Counted from the first letter of the stretch, positions 16,579-24,808 are shown. The stretch is DNA of 46,785 nt from Nostocales cyanobacterium Centralia_MAG_434 (GCA_021324415.1 JAJPJF010000064.1:1-46785), one strand, 5' to 3'. Made by a program: numbers and translations. Notes: generated by a model from the sequence alone, not told the origin.

Positions 16579-17037
16579 ATGGACTTTGAACCCCAAACCA
16601 CTGCCCGAACTTCTTCGCAAAATCTAGAGTTCGCTCCGCCATCAGATACGCGTAAGCCATTGGAATTACTGCGAGATACAGAAGCGTTATTGCGCCGCTC
16701 AACTGTAGCAACAATAGTACCAGTATTACCGCCAAAAGCTCGAAAAAACTTACAAGTAGCCTCATCTGTTGCTGAAGATTCTTGGAAGGTACTCGCAAAA
16801 ATTGATTTGGATAAGATTAGCGATTTAGAGTTGCAACCTGCACGAATTCGTGTCGGGTTAAGCTTCATTGGTTTTGGGGCACTGATGATAGTTGTTTTGC
16901 TACTTTACATAAATACGCTACATCCAGAACTCAACCCAGTGCAGCAGATTGGGAAATATTGGTATCAATATATTTGGTTTGTTAGCTTGGGTATAACGGG
17001 GTTGTTTATTGTGGGTCGAGAAGCAATGCGTCCTTGA
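16579..17037 (+). CDS. Conserved-looking membrane protein of unknown function
   Basis: 152 residues. A polar N-terminal half (about 1-90) is followed by two hydrophobic segments, near 93-110 (GLSFIGFGALMIVVLLLY) and 128-146 (YIWFVSLGITGLFIVG), and a short basic tail. No domain is recognised. It stands alone: a terminator precedes it, and a hairpin at 17060 ends it against the convergent DAHP synthase gene. Codon use is ordinary. Both ends are soluble and probably on the same side of the membrane. Confidence 0.65.
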   Translation: MDFEPQTTARTSSQNLEFAPPSDTRKPLELLRDTEALLRRSTVATIVPVLPPKARKNLQVASSVAEDSWKVLAKIDLDKISDLELQPARIRVGLSFIGFGALMIVVLLLYINTLHPELNPVQQIGKYWYQYIWFVSLGITGLFIVGREAMRP

Positions 17038-17059
17038 GAATAGTGATTAAGCATAAACC

Positions 17060-17095
17060 AGAACCCCAGTTTTTTGGAGCAACGGGGGTTCTTTG
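17060..17095 (+). terminator. Hairpin terminator
   Basis: Stem AGAACCCC (17060-17067) / GGGGTTCT (17085-17092), then TT. Lies between two convergent genes. Confidence 0.55.
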
Positions 17096-17107
17096 CGTAG
17101 TTATCAA

Positions 17108-17980
17108 TTAAGCTACCAAACAAACAGGGGCGGATTTTAAACCCGCCCCTATGGTTTCTGATATGTTGCGCCCAACTGCTGCTGCTACGGGCTTTAAACT
17201 ATGAACTAAATTCACCATATCTTCTAAGGAAAGAGCTTGGCGTGCGTCAGAAACAGACTTTTCTGGTTCTGGATGACACTCAATAATCAATCCATCTGCC
17301 CCACAAGCAACAGCGGCCCTAGTGACAGGTGCTACCAGTTCTCTCTTACCTACTGCATGGGAAGGATCTACAATCACTGGCAAGTGAGTGATTTGCTTGA
17401 GTGCTGCTACTGCGCCTAAATCCAGCACATTGCGTGTGTAATTATCGAAACTGCGGATACCGCGTTCGCACAATATCACATCAGGATTTCCGTGGCTTAA
17501 AATATATTCTGCTGCCATAACGAATTCTTCTATTGTTGCTGCTAACCCACGTTTGAGGAGTATTGGCTTGCCTGCTTGTCCTAAAGCTTTAAGTAAATCG
17601 AAGTTCTGCATATTACGGCTCCCAACTTGAAGCATATCAGTATGAGCCGCAATTAATTCTATTTGGGAAATTGACATAACCTCAGTGACCACTGGGATAT
17701 CGTGACGCGATCGCACTCTTGCCAAAATCTCCAGTCCTTCCTCTCCCATTCCCTGGAAAGCATAGGGAGAGGTACGAGGTTTGTAGACGCCACCACGTAA
17801 AGCTTGAATAGGTCCAGCCGCAAGGGTTTGAGCAACTGTCTCCATTTGTTCGGTGCTTTCAACAGTACAAGGTCCGCCGATAATGACCAGATCTGTACCG
17901 CCGCAGGCGACTTTTTTAGAAATATTGACTATTGTCTGATGGTGAGGATGAGATTTGGCGGCTAGTTGGGCATTAATCAT
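17108..17980 (-). CDS. aroF: 3-deoxy-7-phosphoheptulonate (DAHP) synthase
   Basis: 290 residues, type I-beta (AroA/KdsA-like) DAHP synthase. Motifs: GGPCTVES, RGGVYKPRTSPYAFQG, ILLKRGLAATIEEF, ILCERGIRSFDNYTRN, PVIVDPSHAVGKRELV and GLIIECHPEPEKSVSDA. It condenses phosphoenolpyruvate with erythrose-4-phosphate, the first step of the shikimate pathway to Phe, Tyr and Trp, in the cytoplasm. It lacks the N-terminal ferredoxin-like regulatory domain of longer homologues, so protein-level feedback may be weak. AAGGAG lies 9 bases before the ATG. The leader holds two tandem attenuators with aromatic-rich peptides, so expression is probably tuned by charged aromatic tRNAs. Confidence 0.93.
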   Translation of the reverse strand: MINAQLAAKSHPHHQTIVNISKKVACGGTDLVIIGGPCTVESTEQMETVAQTLAAGPIQALRGGVYKPRTSPYAFQGMGEEGLEILARVRSRHDIPVVTEVMSISQIELIAAHTDMLQVGSRNMQNFDLLKALGQAGKPILLKRGLAATIEEFVMAAEYILSHGNPDVILCERGIRSFDNYTRNVLDLGAVAALKQITHLPVIVDPSHAVGKRELVAPVTRAAVACGADGLIIECHPEPEKSVSDARQALSLEDMVNLVHSLKPVAAAVGRNISETIGAGLKSAPVCLVA

Positions 17981-18055
17981 GGTTAGATTCTCCTTAATAA
18001 AGTGTTAGGTGTTAGTAGAGGGGTACGGTTATTTGCCCGTACTTGATAATAAAAA

Positions 18056-18081
18056 AGCCCAGAACCTTTGAGTTCCGGGCT
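18056..18081 (-). terminator. Attenuator B terminator hairpin
   Basis: In the aroF mRNA direction, AGCCCGGAAC (18081-18072) pairs with GTTCTGGGCT (18065-18056), then a U-run (18055-18051). Its 5' arm can instead pair with TTCCGGG in the last codons of leader peptide B (18116-18110), the expected antiterminator. Confidence 0.8.
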
Positions 18082-18106
18082 TTACGATTCATCAGCATGA
18101 TGCTAT

Positions 18107-18172
18107 CTACCCGGAATTTATTCTGGGCCAAAAATAAAAGCCATAAAACCAGTTATTGAGATAGGTCATCAT
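18107..18172 (-). CDS. Aromatic leader peptide B of the aroF attenuator
   Basis: 21 codons starting at tandem ATGs, with AGGAG 12 bases upstream. The centre reads WFYGFYFW (18151-18128): seven of eight codons are Trp, Phe or Tyr. The final codons, AAT TCC GGG, contain the antiterminator strand. Starved of charged aromatic tRNA, a ribosome would stall before that strand, leaving it free to disrupt the terminator at 18056. A ribosome reaching the TAG would cover it and let the terminator form. This is the textbook leader-peptide attenuation layout, inferred from sequence alone. Confidence 0.8.
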   Translation of the reverse strand: MMTYLNNWFYGFYFWPRINSG

Positions 18173-18201
18173 GATGAAATTTTGCTCCTAAAAAAACAAA
18201 A

Positions 18202-18223
18202 ACCGCAGAGTTCGCTCTGCGGT
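18202..18223 (-). terminator. Attenuator A terminator hairpin
   Basis: In the mRNA direction, ACCGCAGAG (18223-18215) pairs with CTCTGCGGT (18210-18202) around a CGAA loop, then U5 G U7. A strong intrinsic terminator lying before leader peptide B. Confidence 0.85.
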
Positions 18224-18270
18224 TCACCGGGCGGTTTCCATGTGGAAACTTAATTCACTCCCGGTGAACC
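18221..18270 (-). promoter_or_regulatory. Attenuator A antiterminator stem
   Basis: GGTTCACCGGG (18270-18260), inside leader peptide A, is exactly complementary over 11 bases to CCCGGTGAACC (18231-18221). The latter shares its last three bases with the 5' arm of terminator A, so the two structures compete. A small inner hairpin, GTTTCCA/TGGAAAC, lies within the loop. Confidence 0.7.
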
Positions 18271-18311
18271 ACCCTAAACCAAAAATAAAAGTAGGAACTT
18301 TTGCTAAGCAT
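18255..18311 (-). CDS. Aromatic leader peptide A of the aroF attenuator
   Basis: 18 codons: MLSKSSYFYFWFRVVHRE. Codons 7-12 (18293-18276) are Tyr-Phe-Tyr-Phe-Trp-Phe in a row, and the codons after them form one strand of an 11-bp antiterminator stem. The ribosome site is weak. The logic matches leader peptide B, giving two attenuators in series before the same DAHP synthase gene. The odds of two chance ORFs with such composition, each fused to a competing hairpin pair, are very small. Confidence 0.78.
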   Translation of the reverse strand: MLSKSSYFYFWFRVVHRE

Positions 18312-18485
18312 ATACTAGATACTTTGCTGCAAAATTAGATATATTTGTGAAAAATAGCATAACAGACAAAAATGTTTTGTGTCAATAGCTCATGGAGTAT
18401 CGAGAGTTGTGAATTAAGCAAGGAAAAAATGAGCTATACCTTCCCTATGCCCTACATTATTTGATTAGGACTACCAAGTTTGATT

Positions 18486-18971
18486 ATGCCCAGTTCCAAA
18501 ATCTTAGCCACATCTTTCGACGATCATGGTGCCTACCCGTGCCCGGTCTGCAGAGTAGGTAAAATCACTCACATGACTTTGATGGAGGCTATGGCTTGTG
18601 ACTTCTGCCAACAAATTTTTACAGTTAATATAGAACATCAGCAAATCAAGATGCCTTCTAGACAACCTCCCCTGATTTGGCGTTGGAATGGTTTTGGTTG
18701 GACAGAAGGTCATTTAGAAGGTGTGGAATGTGGTTGGGGTTATGTGCTAGCAGCGGTTGCATTTGTCATATTTCCTACCTCTTTAATTGGGATAGTAGCT
18801 TATTATTTTCCACCCCATCCAGATACTCCTTTGTCTTGGGTGCCCTATATCTGGACAATAATAACCTTTGTATCGCATTTATCAATTATTGTTTGGTTGC
18901 TAATTGAAATTTATCAAATTCCAGTGAGAGCTTATTGGAGAGCTATCCGACAGCGTTTTTTGGGTCACTAA
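18486..18971 (+). CDS. Zinc-ribbon-like membrane protein, function unknown
   Basis: 161 residues from the ATG at 18486 (an in-frame TTG lies two codons earlier). CPVC (about 18-21) and CDFC (about 38-41) look like a zinc ribbon. Then come RPP-LIWRWNGFGW-like aromatic sequence and two hydrophobic segments near 88-108 and 122-142. No known enzymatic motif. It is monocistronic and divergent from aroF across the attenuator region. Likely a membrane protein with a cytoplasmic metal-binding head (inference). Confidence 0.6.
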   Translation: MPSSKILATSFDDHGAYPCPVCRVGKITHMTLMEAMACDFCQQIFTVNIEHQQIKMPSRQPPLIWRWNGFGWTEGHLEGVECGWGYVLAAVAFVIFPTSLIGIVAYYFPPHPDTPLSWVPYIWTIITFVSHLSIIVWLLIEIYQIPVRAYWRAIRQRFLGH

Positions 18972-19230
18972 CTCTTGGGTAATCAAGGGCTGATAGCCTC
19001 AACTGTTCAGTAATCAGGCAATCAGCCATAGAATGTTATTCAGTGAGTTAATGTATTTTGAAATTTTTGATACCTTTTATTTAAAATTTGCTGCGTATAT
19101 TCTAAGTAGTAGCGTCTCATAGAAATATCGAAATATTATCTAAAATTGCATAATAGCAATTCAAAACGAATTAAGCTGATAGATGGTGCATCACTCATAA
19201 CACATATTGATTATTTATATCAAAAATCTT

Positions 19231-19860
19231 ATGAGCGAGATGGAGCGGTACTACAGAGTGTTAGAATTAGAACTTGGGGCAACACTTGAGGAAGTGAACC
19301 AGGCTTATAAAGACTTGGCCTTTATATGGCATCCTGATCGCATTCCAAAAGACAATCATCGCTTACAAGAAAAAGCACAAAAAAAGCTGCAAGCAATTAA
19401 TGAAGCTCGTGAAAAATTGCGCTCTTGGGAAGCAAAGTATAAAAACTTACCTGGACAAAACTCTCCTCAAAAAACTTACCAACAGCCAAAGCCAAATCCA
19501 GATTTGAGTGGTAGGGACTTCAGCCGTGCAAACCTAAAAGGCAGAGATTTATCTAGCAGAAACATGAGTTACGCTAACTTGAGTGGTGCGAATCTCAGCG
19601 ATACCTTTATGCACAAAGTCAATCTTAGAGGTGCAAATCTATCTGAAGCTAATTTGTTTAGAGCTAATCTTCTTTTATCGGACCTTAGAGAAGCAAATTT
19701 ACGCTTTACTAACTTAATTGGAGCAGATCTAAGTGGAGCAGACTTGCGAGGCGCAGACCTAACAGGCGCACGTATGCGCTCTGGCGATCGCTTACTAGTT
19801 AAACTGATTGGAGCTAAATTGACTGGCGCGATCATGCCTGATGGAGAAATTTATGATTAA
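19231..19860 (+). CDS. J-domain protein with pentapeptide repeats
   Basis: 209 residues from ATG 19231, where the J-domain begins (MSEMERYYRVLELELG); an upstream TTG at 19207 is in frame. The J-domain (about 1-65) has the essential HPD in FIWHPDRIP. A Pro/Gln linker follows, then about 20 A(D/N)LxX pentapeptides (about 98-205), forming a right-handed beta-helix. By family the J-domain stimulates an Hsp70; the helix may present it to a partner or membrane. This domain pair is common in cyanobacteria, but no specific substrate is known to me. Confidence 0.82.
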   Translation: MSEMERYYRVLELELGATLEEVNQAYKDLAFIWHPDRIPKDNHRLQEKAQKKLQAINEAREKLRSWEAKYKNLPGQNSPQKTYQQPKPNPDLSGRDFSRANLKGRDLSSRNMSYANLSGANLSDTFMHKVNLRGANLSEANLFRANLLLSDLREANLRFTNLIGADLSGADLRGADLTGARMRSGDRLLVKLIGAKLTGAIMPDGEIYD

Positions 19861-20016
19861 CCGATTTGGTTTTCCAGACACAAAGTCTGGTAGCTGACAT
19901 CTTGCACCTTTTTCGCAACAAAATAATGGCGCAAGGTGTAAGGTAGGCACGATTTAATTTCGCAAAGCAGTTAAAATTATGAGAAACTGAACATAACTCC
20001 TAACTCCTAACTCCCC

Positions 20017-20841
20017 ATGAACGTTGCTATTATCGGTTGTGGTTATGTTGGCAGCAAAGTTGCCCAATACTGGCAACAACAAAAGTCTTTTGTTGTCACA
20101 GCTACCACAACGACTCCCCAAAGAGTTACAGAACTGCAAGGCGTCGCACAAAGAGTTGCAGTTGTGAAAGGCAACGATGCTGAAGGACTAAAATCAGTAT
20201 TGAAAAATCAAGATGTTGTGCTCCTGAGTGTGGGTGCTAGAGGCGCTGATTTTTATGAAGAGACCTATCTACAAACTGCTCAAACTTTAGTTTCTGTCTT
20301 ACAGCAGATTCCAAGTGTACAACAGTTGATATACACAGGAAGTTATTCTGTTTATGGAGACAAAAATGGGGTTTGGGTAGATGAAGAATCAGCTGTAACA
20401 CCTGTCAACTCCAGTGGACAAATTCTTAGTGAGACGGAACAGGTCTTACTTTCAAATAAAAATGGAAATCTCCGTGTTTGTATCCTGCGATTAGGAGGAA
20501 TTTATGGTCCAGGTCGTGAGTTGGTAAAGATATTTGGTCGTTATGCAGGCACTACCCGACCTGGTGATGGTAAAGACGTAACAAATTGGATTCACCTTGA
20601 TGATATTGTGAGTGCAATAGAGTTTGCGCGTTATTATAGGCTCGAAGGTATTTACAACTTAGTGGATGATGCACATCTGACAAGCGGAGAGTTGCTTGAT
20701 CGGCTTTTTGAAAAACACAACTTACCTAAAGTGACATGGGATTCGACTCAAAAAAGCATGCGCCCATACAATGCTAAGGTGTCGAATCAAAAGATTAAAG
20801 ATGCGGGATACGAGTTGATTCATCCACAGATGATTTTTTAA
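20017..20841 (+). CDS. NAD-dependent epimerase/dehydratase-like SDR protein
   Basis: 274 residues. Rossmann motif GCGYVGSKVAQ at the N-terminus, then YTGSYSVYGDKNG, LRLGGIYGPGRE and NWIHLDDIVSAI, typical of atypical extended short-chain dehydrogenases. The glycine motif GxGYVG resembles the YeeZ/NAD-binding group. The usual YxxxK is not evident, so catalysis is uncertain. It overlaps the next gene's translation closely: the hydrolase ATG follows 2 bases after this stop, so the two are a likely operon. Substrate unknown. Confidence 0.8.
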   Translation: MNVAIIGCGYVGSKVAQYWQQQKSFVVTATTTTPQRVTELQGVAQRVAVVKGNDAEGLKSVLKNQDVVLLSVGARGADFYEETYLQTAQTLVSVLQQIPSVQQLIYTGSYSVYGDKNGVWVDEESAVTPVNSSGQILSETEQVLLSNKNGNLRVCILRLGGIYGPGRELVKIFGRYAGTTRPGDGKDVTNWIHLDDIVSAIEFARYYRLEGIYNLVDDAHLTSGELLDRLFEKHNLPKVTWDSTQKSMRPYNAKVSNQKIKDAGYELIHPQMIF

Positions 20842-20843
20842 TC

Positions 20844-21749
20844 ATGATTCAAGATAAAACCACATCACTAACCCAGTTTTACACTTGGCAAAATTATCGC
20901 TGTGCCTATGAAGTTCACAGCCCAACGACTTCAAGATCAGAAGGCATTCCCCTGCTCCTAATTCATCCAATCGGTGTTGGATTATCAAGGCAATTTTGGC
21001 AACGATTTTGTCACGAATGGTATCAACAAAGCCACAACAATCCAATTTACAACCCTGATTTATTGGGATGTGGTGAAAGTGATATGCCTCATGTCGCTTA
21101 TAATCCAGATGATTGGGCAGACCAGTTGCAAAACTTTTTACAAAAAGTAGTGCAAAAACCTGTCATTATTATAGTGCAAGGTGCTTTATTGGCGATCGCC
21201 ATAAAATTAGTCCAAAAAGAGCCTAATTTAATTGCGGGCCTTGTGCTTGCTGGTCCTCCACCTTGGAGTTTGACGACGAAAAAAACATCAGAATCGCAAC
21301 AAAAGTTTATTTGGAATCTTTTAGATTCACCTCTTGGCAATGTTTTTTATCGTTATGCTCGACGTGAGAAGTTTTTGCGTAATTTCTCAATTCGGCAACT
21401 CTTTGATAGGGAAGATGCTGTCGATACTGAATGGTTAAATACCCTACGTAAGGGAGCAGAAAATACTGACAGTCGTCATGCCGTATTTTCCTTTCTAGCC
21501 GGATTTTGGCGTGAGGATTATAAGAGCGAGATCGCCTCTATTCAGCAGCCAACATTAGTTGTGGTTGGTCAAACAGCATCAAGTATTAGCCAAATAGGTA
21601 AGGAAGAAACACCAGATAAACGCTTAGCTGAGTACCAAGCATACTTCCCTCAAGGTCGTGGAATCAAAATCACAGGTCGTAATGTTTTACCTTATGAATC
21701 GACTGCTGAATTTGTTAAGGCAATCGCACCATTTATTGGTGAATTTTGA
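20844..21749 (+). CDS. Alpha/beta hydrolase
   Basis: 301 residues. The oxyanion region LLLIHPIGVGLSRQFWQRF, DLLGCGESD and the nucleophile-elbow position IIVQGALLAIAIKL are recognisable. The elbow reads VQGAL, with Gly where Ser is expected (G-x-S-x-G), so hydrolase activity is doubtful. A late TLVVVGQTAS holds the usual C-terminal strand. It follows the epimerase-like gene by 2 bp. Its last 58 bp overlap the convergent Rieske gene. Many cyanobacteria have such a catalytically doubtful hydrolase; role unknown. Confidence 0.75.
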   Translation: MIQDKTTSLTQFYTWQNYRCAYEVHSPTTSRSEGIPLLLIHPIGVGLSRQFWQRFCHEWYQQSHNNPIYNPDLLGCGESDMPHVAYNPDDWADQLQNFLQKVVQKPVIIIVQGALLAIAIKLVQKEPNLIAGLVLAGPPPWSLTTKKTSESQQKFIWNLLDSPLGNVFYRYARREKFLRNFSIRQLFDREDAVDTEWLNTLRKGAENTDSRHAVFSFLAGFWREDYKSEIASIQQPTLVVVGQTASSISQIGKEETPDKRLAEYQAYFPQGRGIKITGRNVLPYESTAEFVKAIAPFIGEF

Positions 21750-22747
21750 GAAATTTCTGACTTGGAGAAGTTTGGTTCTACAATTTCTGGCCAGTTGTCA
21801 AAATTGCGTCTTACCCAATCCATGCCAACTTCGTTGTTTAGTTTAATTTTTTGGGGTGTATTAGGGTAAATTTTGCGCAAGATATCAGTATCTTGCTCTA
21901 CAATGACTTTGGCAAAGTTGAGAAAACTGTGTCCTAAAAACTTCAAAGCAGGATTATTCATTATCCCATACATCAGCACATATGTCCGGGTACGAGTTTT
22001 TGATTCTGGGACAAACAAGTGGATCTGAGCAACTTTACCCAGTCCTGTTTTTCCATAAAATATAACTAAGGATGGGAAGTAATTTTCTAAATGAGCCTTA
22101 AGAACTTTTGGTAATAGTAGCAAACTGGGATTACTGATTTTTTCAACCAAGCTTGAGGGTGATGTAATATTCATCAAAAAAGCATGAGAGTGATGTCCTT
22201 GGTCGATAAACTTCTCAAACTGCACTTCCTCAATTTTAAATAAAGGTCGATGAGTACCGTTTTGGTGATTGTAGTCGTGCATATTCAGCAGCATACTTAG
22301 CAAATCGGTTTCTACACTGGTATCAGCTGTATGACCAATAAAGTCATATTGAGCAGCAATTTCATTGAGGATCTTTGGAATGGGTATTTTAGGTTCATAG
22401 CCACCATAAGACCAAATAAAATCACCTTGAATAATCAGTTCTAATGGCTTTAATTGTGATAGAGTCTTCTTGTTTGAGCCTGGTAGGGTCGTACATCCTT
22501 CACCATCGAATTCAAGTGCATGAAAAGGGCAAGTTACTACACTCGTTTGATCCTCACGCTCATGACACCACCCTTCAGACAACATAGCCCCCATGTGTGG
22601 ACAAGCATTAGGTAGAGCATTCACTTCGCCTTTCCTATCCTGCCAAATTACATAATCTGTACCGTAAAGGGATATTTTTTTTGGCTGATTGACTTCTAAC
22701 ATAGACTTATGCGCTAGAAGCCACGGCGCACCAGGAAGCTTAGACAT
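21692..22747 (-). CDS. Rieske non-heme iron oxygenase
   Basis: 351 residues from the ATG at 22747, chosen because CAGGAGAG lies 9 bases upstream; the open frame continues to 22804 into a dispersed repeat. The Rieske [2Fe-2S] motif is CPHMGA (about 47-52) and CPFHAL. The catalytic-iron motif DYNHQNGTH supplies Asp and two His. By family it is an aromatic or lipid-like substrate oxygenase needing a ferredoxin and reductase; none adjoins. It is divergent from the TetR regulator at 22963, which is a likely controller. The 3' end overlaps the convergent hydrolase by 58 bp. Confidence 0.85.
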   Translation of the reverse strand: MSKLPGAPWLLAHKSMLEVNQPKKISLYGTDYVIWQDRKGEVNALPNACPHMGAMLSEGWCHEREDQTSVVTCPFHALEFDGEGCTTLPGSNKKTLSQLKPLELIIQGDFIWSYGGYEPKIPIPKILNEIAAQYDFIGHTADTSVETDLLSMLLNMHDYNHQNGTHRPLFKIEEVQFEKFIDQGHHSHAFLMNITSPSSLVEKISNPSLLLLPKVLKAHLENYFPSLVIFYGKTGLGKVAQIHLFVPESKTRTRTYVLMYGIMNNPALKFLGHSFLNFAKVIVEQDTDILRKIYPNTPQKIKLNNEVGMDWVRRNFDNWPEIVEPNFSKSEISQNSPINGAIALTNSAVDS

Positions 22748-22792
22748 ACGATGAGACTCTCCTGATTTATATTTTGTAAAGTGATTAGAAAA

Positions 22793-22860
22793 TTGCCGAA
22801 TCAAAATATGAATTTATAATTCACGGGTTTGTAGAGACCTAGCAATGCTACGTCTCTACT
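22793..22860. repeat. 68-bp dispersed hairpin repeat, copy 1
   Basis: It begins TTGCCGAATCAAA and ends with the stem GTAGAGACCTAGCA / TGCTACGTCTCTAC. A second 68-bp copy, aligned throughout, is at 46363-46430, and the stem alone recurs at 39519-39548. It lies between the divergent Rieske and TetR genes. Confidence 0.65.
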
Positions 22861-22954
22861 TGCCCTACGCTTTGTGGTCTAATGAGTTGAAAAGCGCTGT
22901 CAGCTGACCTATTCAAATGTGACAAATTAGTCGCGTATTTTTAATAATATGAGT

Positions 22955-22968
22955 AAACATTCATGTTT
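22955..22968. promoter_or_regulatory. Palindrome over the TetR start codon
   Basis: AAACAT-TC-ATGTTT is a perfect 6-bp inverted repeat covering the presumed start codon. It is a candidate self-repression operator for the TetR-type gene, but the sequence is short and could be chance. Confidence 0.3.
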
Positions 22969-23757
22969 GTCAACAAGGAAATGAATTTACCACTAGAGAA
23001 AAACTTGCGGATGCGTCGTCAGCCTCAGCAAAAACGCAGTCAACAGCGAGTGGAAAGAATTTTAGATGCAGCGGCTGAAGTATTTGATGAGGTTGGTTAC
23101 GAGGCTGCTACAACTCATGCGATCGCATCTCGGGCTCACACAGCTATAGGTTCACTTTACCAGTTTTTTCCAGATAAATTAGCGATTTTCCATGCTTTAG
23201 AATTGCGTCACATTGAGCGAGTACACGCTGTATGGTCAAAGCTGAGTCAGCCAGAAGTCATCCAACTCCCTTTTGAGGTATTTGTCCAAACATTGGCAAA
23301 AGCATTTCAGCACCTTTTTCGGCAACCCACTTGTCGGGCTGTGTTTGTGGAGTACTTCACTTCTAGGGCAATATTTAAAAGTATTGATGATAGTTTTACG
23401 CAGGAAGCTATCGATTTTATGGCGAAACTGCTGCGATCTCGTAATCCTGCCTTAAGTTCTGAAAACTGTCAGTTGCTGGCAACAGTTTGCACTCATACTT
23501 ACAATACTTTATTACTTTTAGCACTCCGTAGCGATGAAGTTTATTGTCAGCAGATTTTTACCCAAGTCGAGACGCTGCTGATTGCATACCTACGCCCTCA
23601 TGTAGGAGATGAAGTGTTACACAACCAAGTAATGAAAGTAATGAAATGTCTTCACTGTCATTCTCAGCGTCTCTCTAAAAATGGGCATCGTCATGGCAAA
23701 CAGTGTTATCTTTGCAAAGACTGTGGCAAACAATTTGTAATGGGAAAGAGCGCTTAA
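22963..23757 (+). CDS. TetR-family regulator with C-terminal zinc ribbon
   Basis: 264 residues. A TetR helix-turn-helix spans about 20-70 (RILDAAAEVFDEVGYEAATT, IASRAHTAIGSLYQFFPDK), followed by an all-helical ligand domain. Unusually, the last 40 residues hold CLHCHSQRLSKNGHRHGKQ, then YLCKDCGKQFV: two CxxC pairs like the N-terminal zinc ribbon of IS1-type InsA transposase proteins. Normal TetR proteins end near residue 210. It is divergent from the Rieske oxygenase and convergent with the aldo/keto reductase. The start could also be ATG 22981. Target and ligand unknown. Confidence 0.82.
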   Translation: MFVNKEMNLPLEKNLRMRRQPQQKRSQQRVERILDAAAEVFDEVGYEAATTHAIASRAHTAIGSLYQFFPDKLAIFHALELRHIERVHAVWSKLSQPEVIQLPFEVFVQTLAKAFQHLFRQPTCRAVFVEYFTSRAIFKSIDDSFTQEAIDFMAKLLRSRNPALSSENCQLLATVCTHTYNTLLLLALRSDEVYCQQIFTQVETLLIAYLRPHVGDEVLHNQVMKVMKCLHCHSQRLSKNGHRHGKQCYLCKDCGKQFVMGKSA

Positions 23758-23779
23758 GCGCTCACTACCAACCCATTTT

Positions 23780-24808
23780 TTAAGAGTCCAATGCCGCTTT
23801 CACTTTCGCATCCCATCCCATTGCCTGCATCCATCCCGGATAGAGTGGTTGGGGAGCAGTGAGAGAATCTAATTGCTCAATTTCATGAGGAGACAACTTA
23901 AGATTGGCAGCGCCGAGATTATCTTCTAGCTGAACCATTTTGTTAGCACCAATAATGACCGAAGAAATAAACGGCTTGGTGAGAATCCAGGCGATCGCCA
24001 CTTGAGCCGACGATGCACCGTGATTGTAACCAATCTCTTTAAGTAAAGCGACAACTTCGTATCCTTTATCTACATCAATAGGCGGAAACTGGAATTTGTT
24101 GCGTCGAGCATCTTCAGGCACAGGAGTTTCACGGCTATACTTACCACTTAGGAAACCACTAGCAAGTGGACTCCACACCAAAATACCGATACCTGTCTCT
24201 TCCACAAACGGGACAATCTCATGCTCAATATCACGTCCTAGTAGCGAGTAATACATTTGTGCTCCTACGAAACGAGCATAGTTATGACGTTCTTGAATTC
24301 CTAGCATGCGGGCTGCTTTCCAAGCTAGAAGATTAGAAAAGCCAATATAACGAACCATCCCACGCCGTACTAAATCATCCAAGGCACGAACTGTTTCTTC
24401 TGGTGGTGTCAGTGGGTCGGGAATGTGGATTTGATACAAGTCAATGTAGTCTGTTCCTAGCCTTTGCAAACTTGCTTCCGCAGAGGAGATGATGTGCCGA
24501 TAAGAAAGACCTGTATCAGTAATTGCCTCACCTGTACGAAATCCTACTTTAGTTGCAATCACTGCTTTATGACGACGACTTCCCAATGCCTTACCCAGCA
24601 TAATTTCTGACTGTCCACCTGTATAAGCATCTGCAGTGTCAAATAAATTTATACCAGCATCCAAGGCACGGTTAACCATTTGGTCTGCTATATTCTGATC
24701 AATTTTGTTGATAATACCAGGTACAAGTTGACCTTCTCCAAAGGTCATCGCACCAAAGGCAAGACGAGAGACGACTAAACCTGTATGTCCCAGGGTTGTG
24801 TATTGCAT
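23780..24808 (-). CDS. Aldo/keto reductase
   Basis: 342 residues. All four catalytic positions are visible: Asp and Tyr in LFDTADAYTGGQSE, Lys in VIATKVGFRTG, His in YQIHIPDPLTPPEET. GFSNLLAWKA and VIIGANKMVQLEDNL are the other family signatures; the latter binds NADP(H). It is a soluble NADPH-dependent carbonyl reductase of the YakC/Tas-like group; substrate cannot be told from sequence. It is convergent with the TetR gene (22-bp gap), so not in its operon, though it might be in its regulon. Confidence 0.9.
   Translation of the reverse strand: MQYTTLGHTGLVVSRLAFGAMTFGEGQLVPGIINKIDQNIADQMVNRALDAGINLFDTADAYTGGQSEIMLGKALGSRRHKAVIATKVGFRTGEAITDTGLSYRHIISSAEASLQRLGTDYIDLYQIHIPDPLTPPEETVRALDDLVRRGMVRYIGFSNLLAWKAARMLGIQERHNYARFVGAQMYYSLLGRDIEHEIVPFVEETGIGILVWSPLASGFLSGKYSRETPVPEDARRNKFQFPPIDVDKGYEVVALLKEIGYNHGASSAQVAIAWILTKPFISSVIIGANKMVQLEDNLGAANLKLSPHEIEQLDSLTAPQPLYPGWMQAMGWDAKVKAALDS

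Noticed and set aside
16518-16868. Minus-strand ORFs opposite the 152-residue membrane protein
   Set aside because: Antisense to a gene with better start context and membrane-protein composition; no independent support.
17126-17149. GC-rich hairpin at the 3' end of the DAHP synthase gene
   Set aside because: It lies inside the last codons and has no T-run in the gene's direction; not called a terminator.
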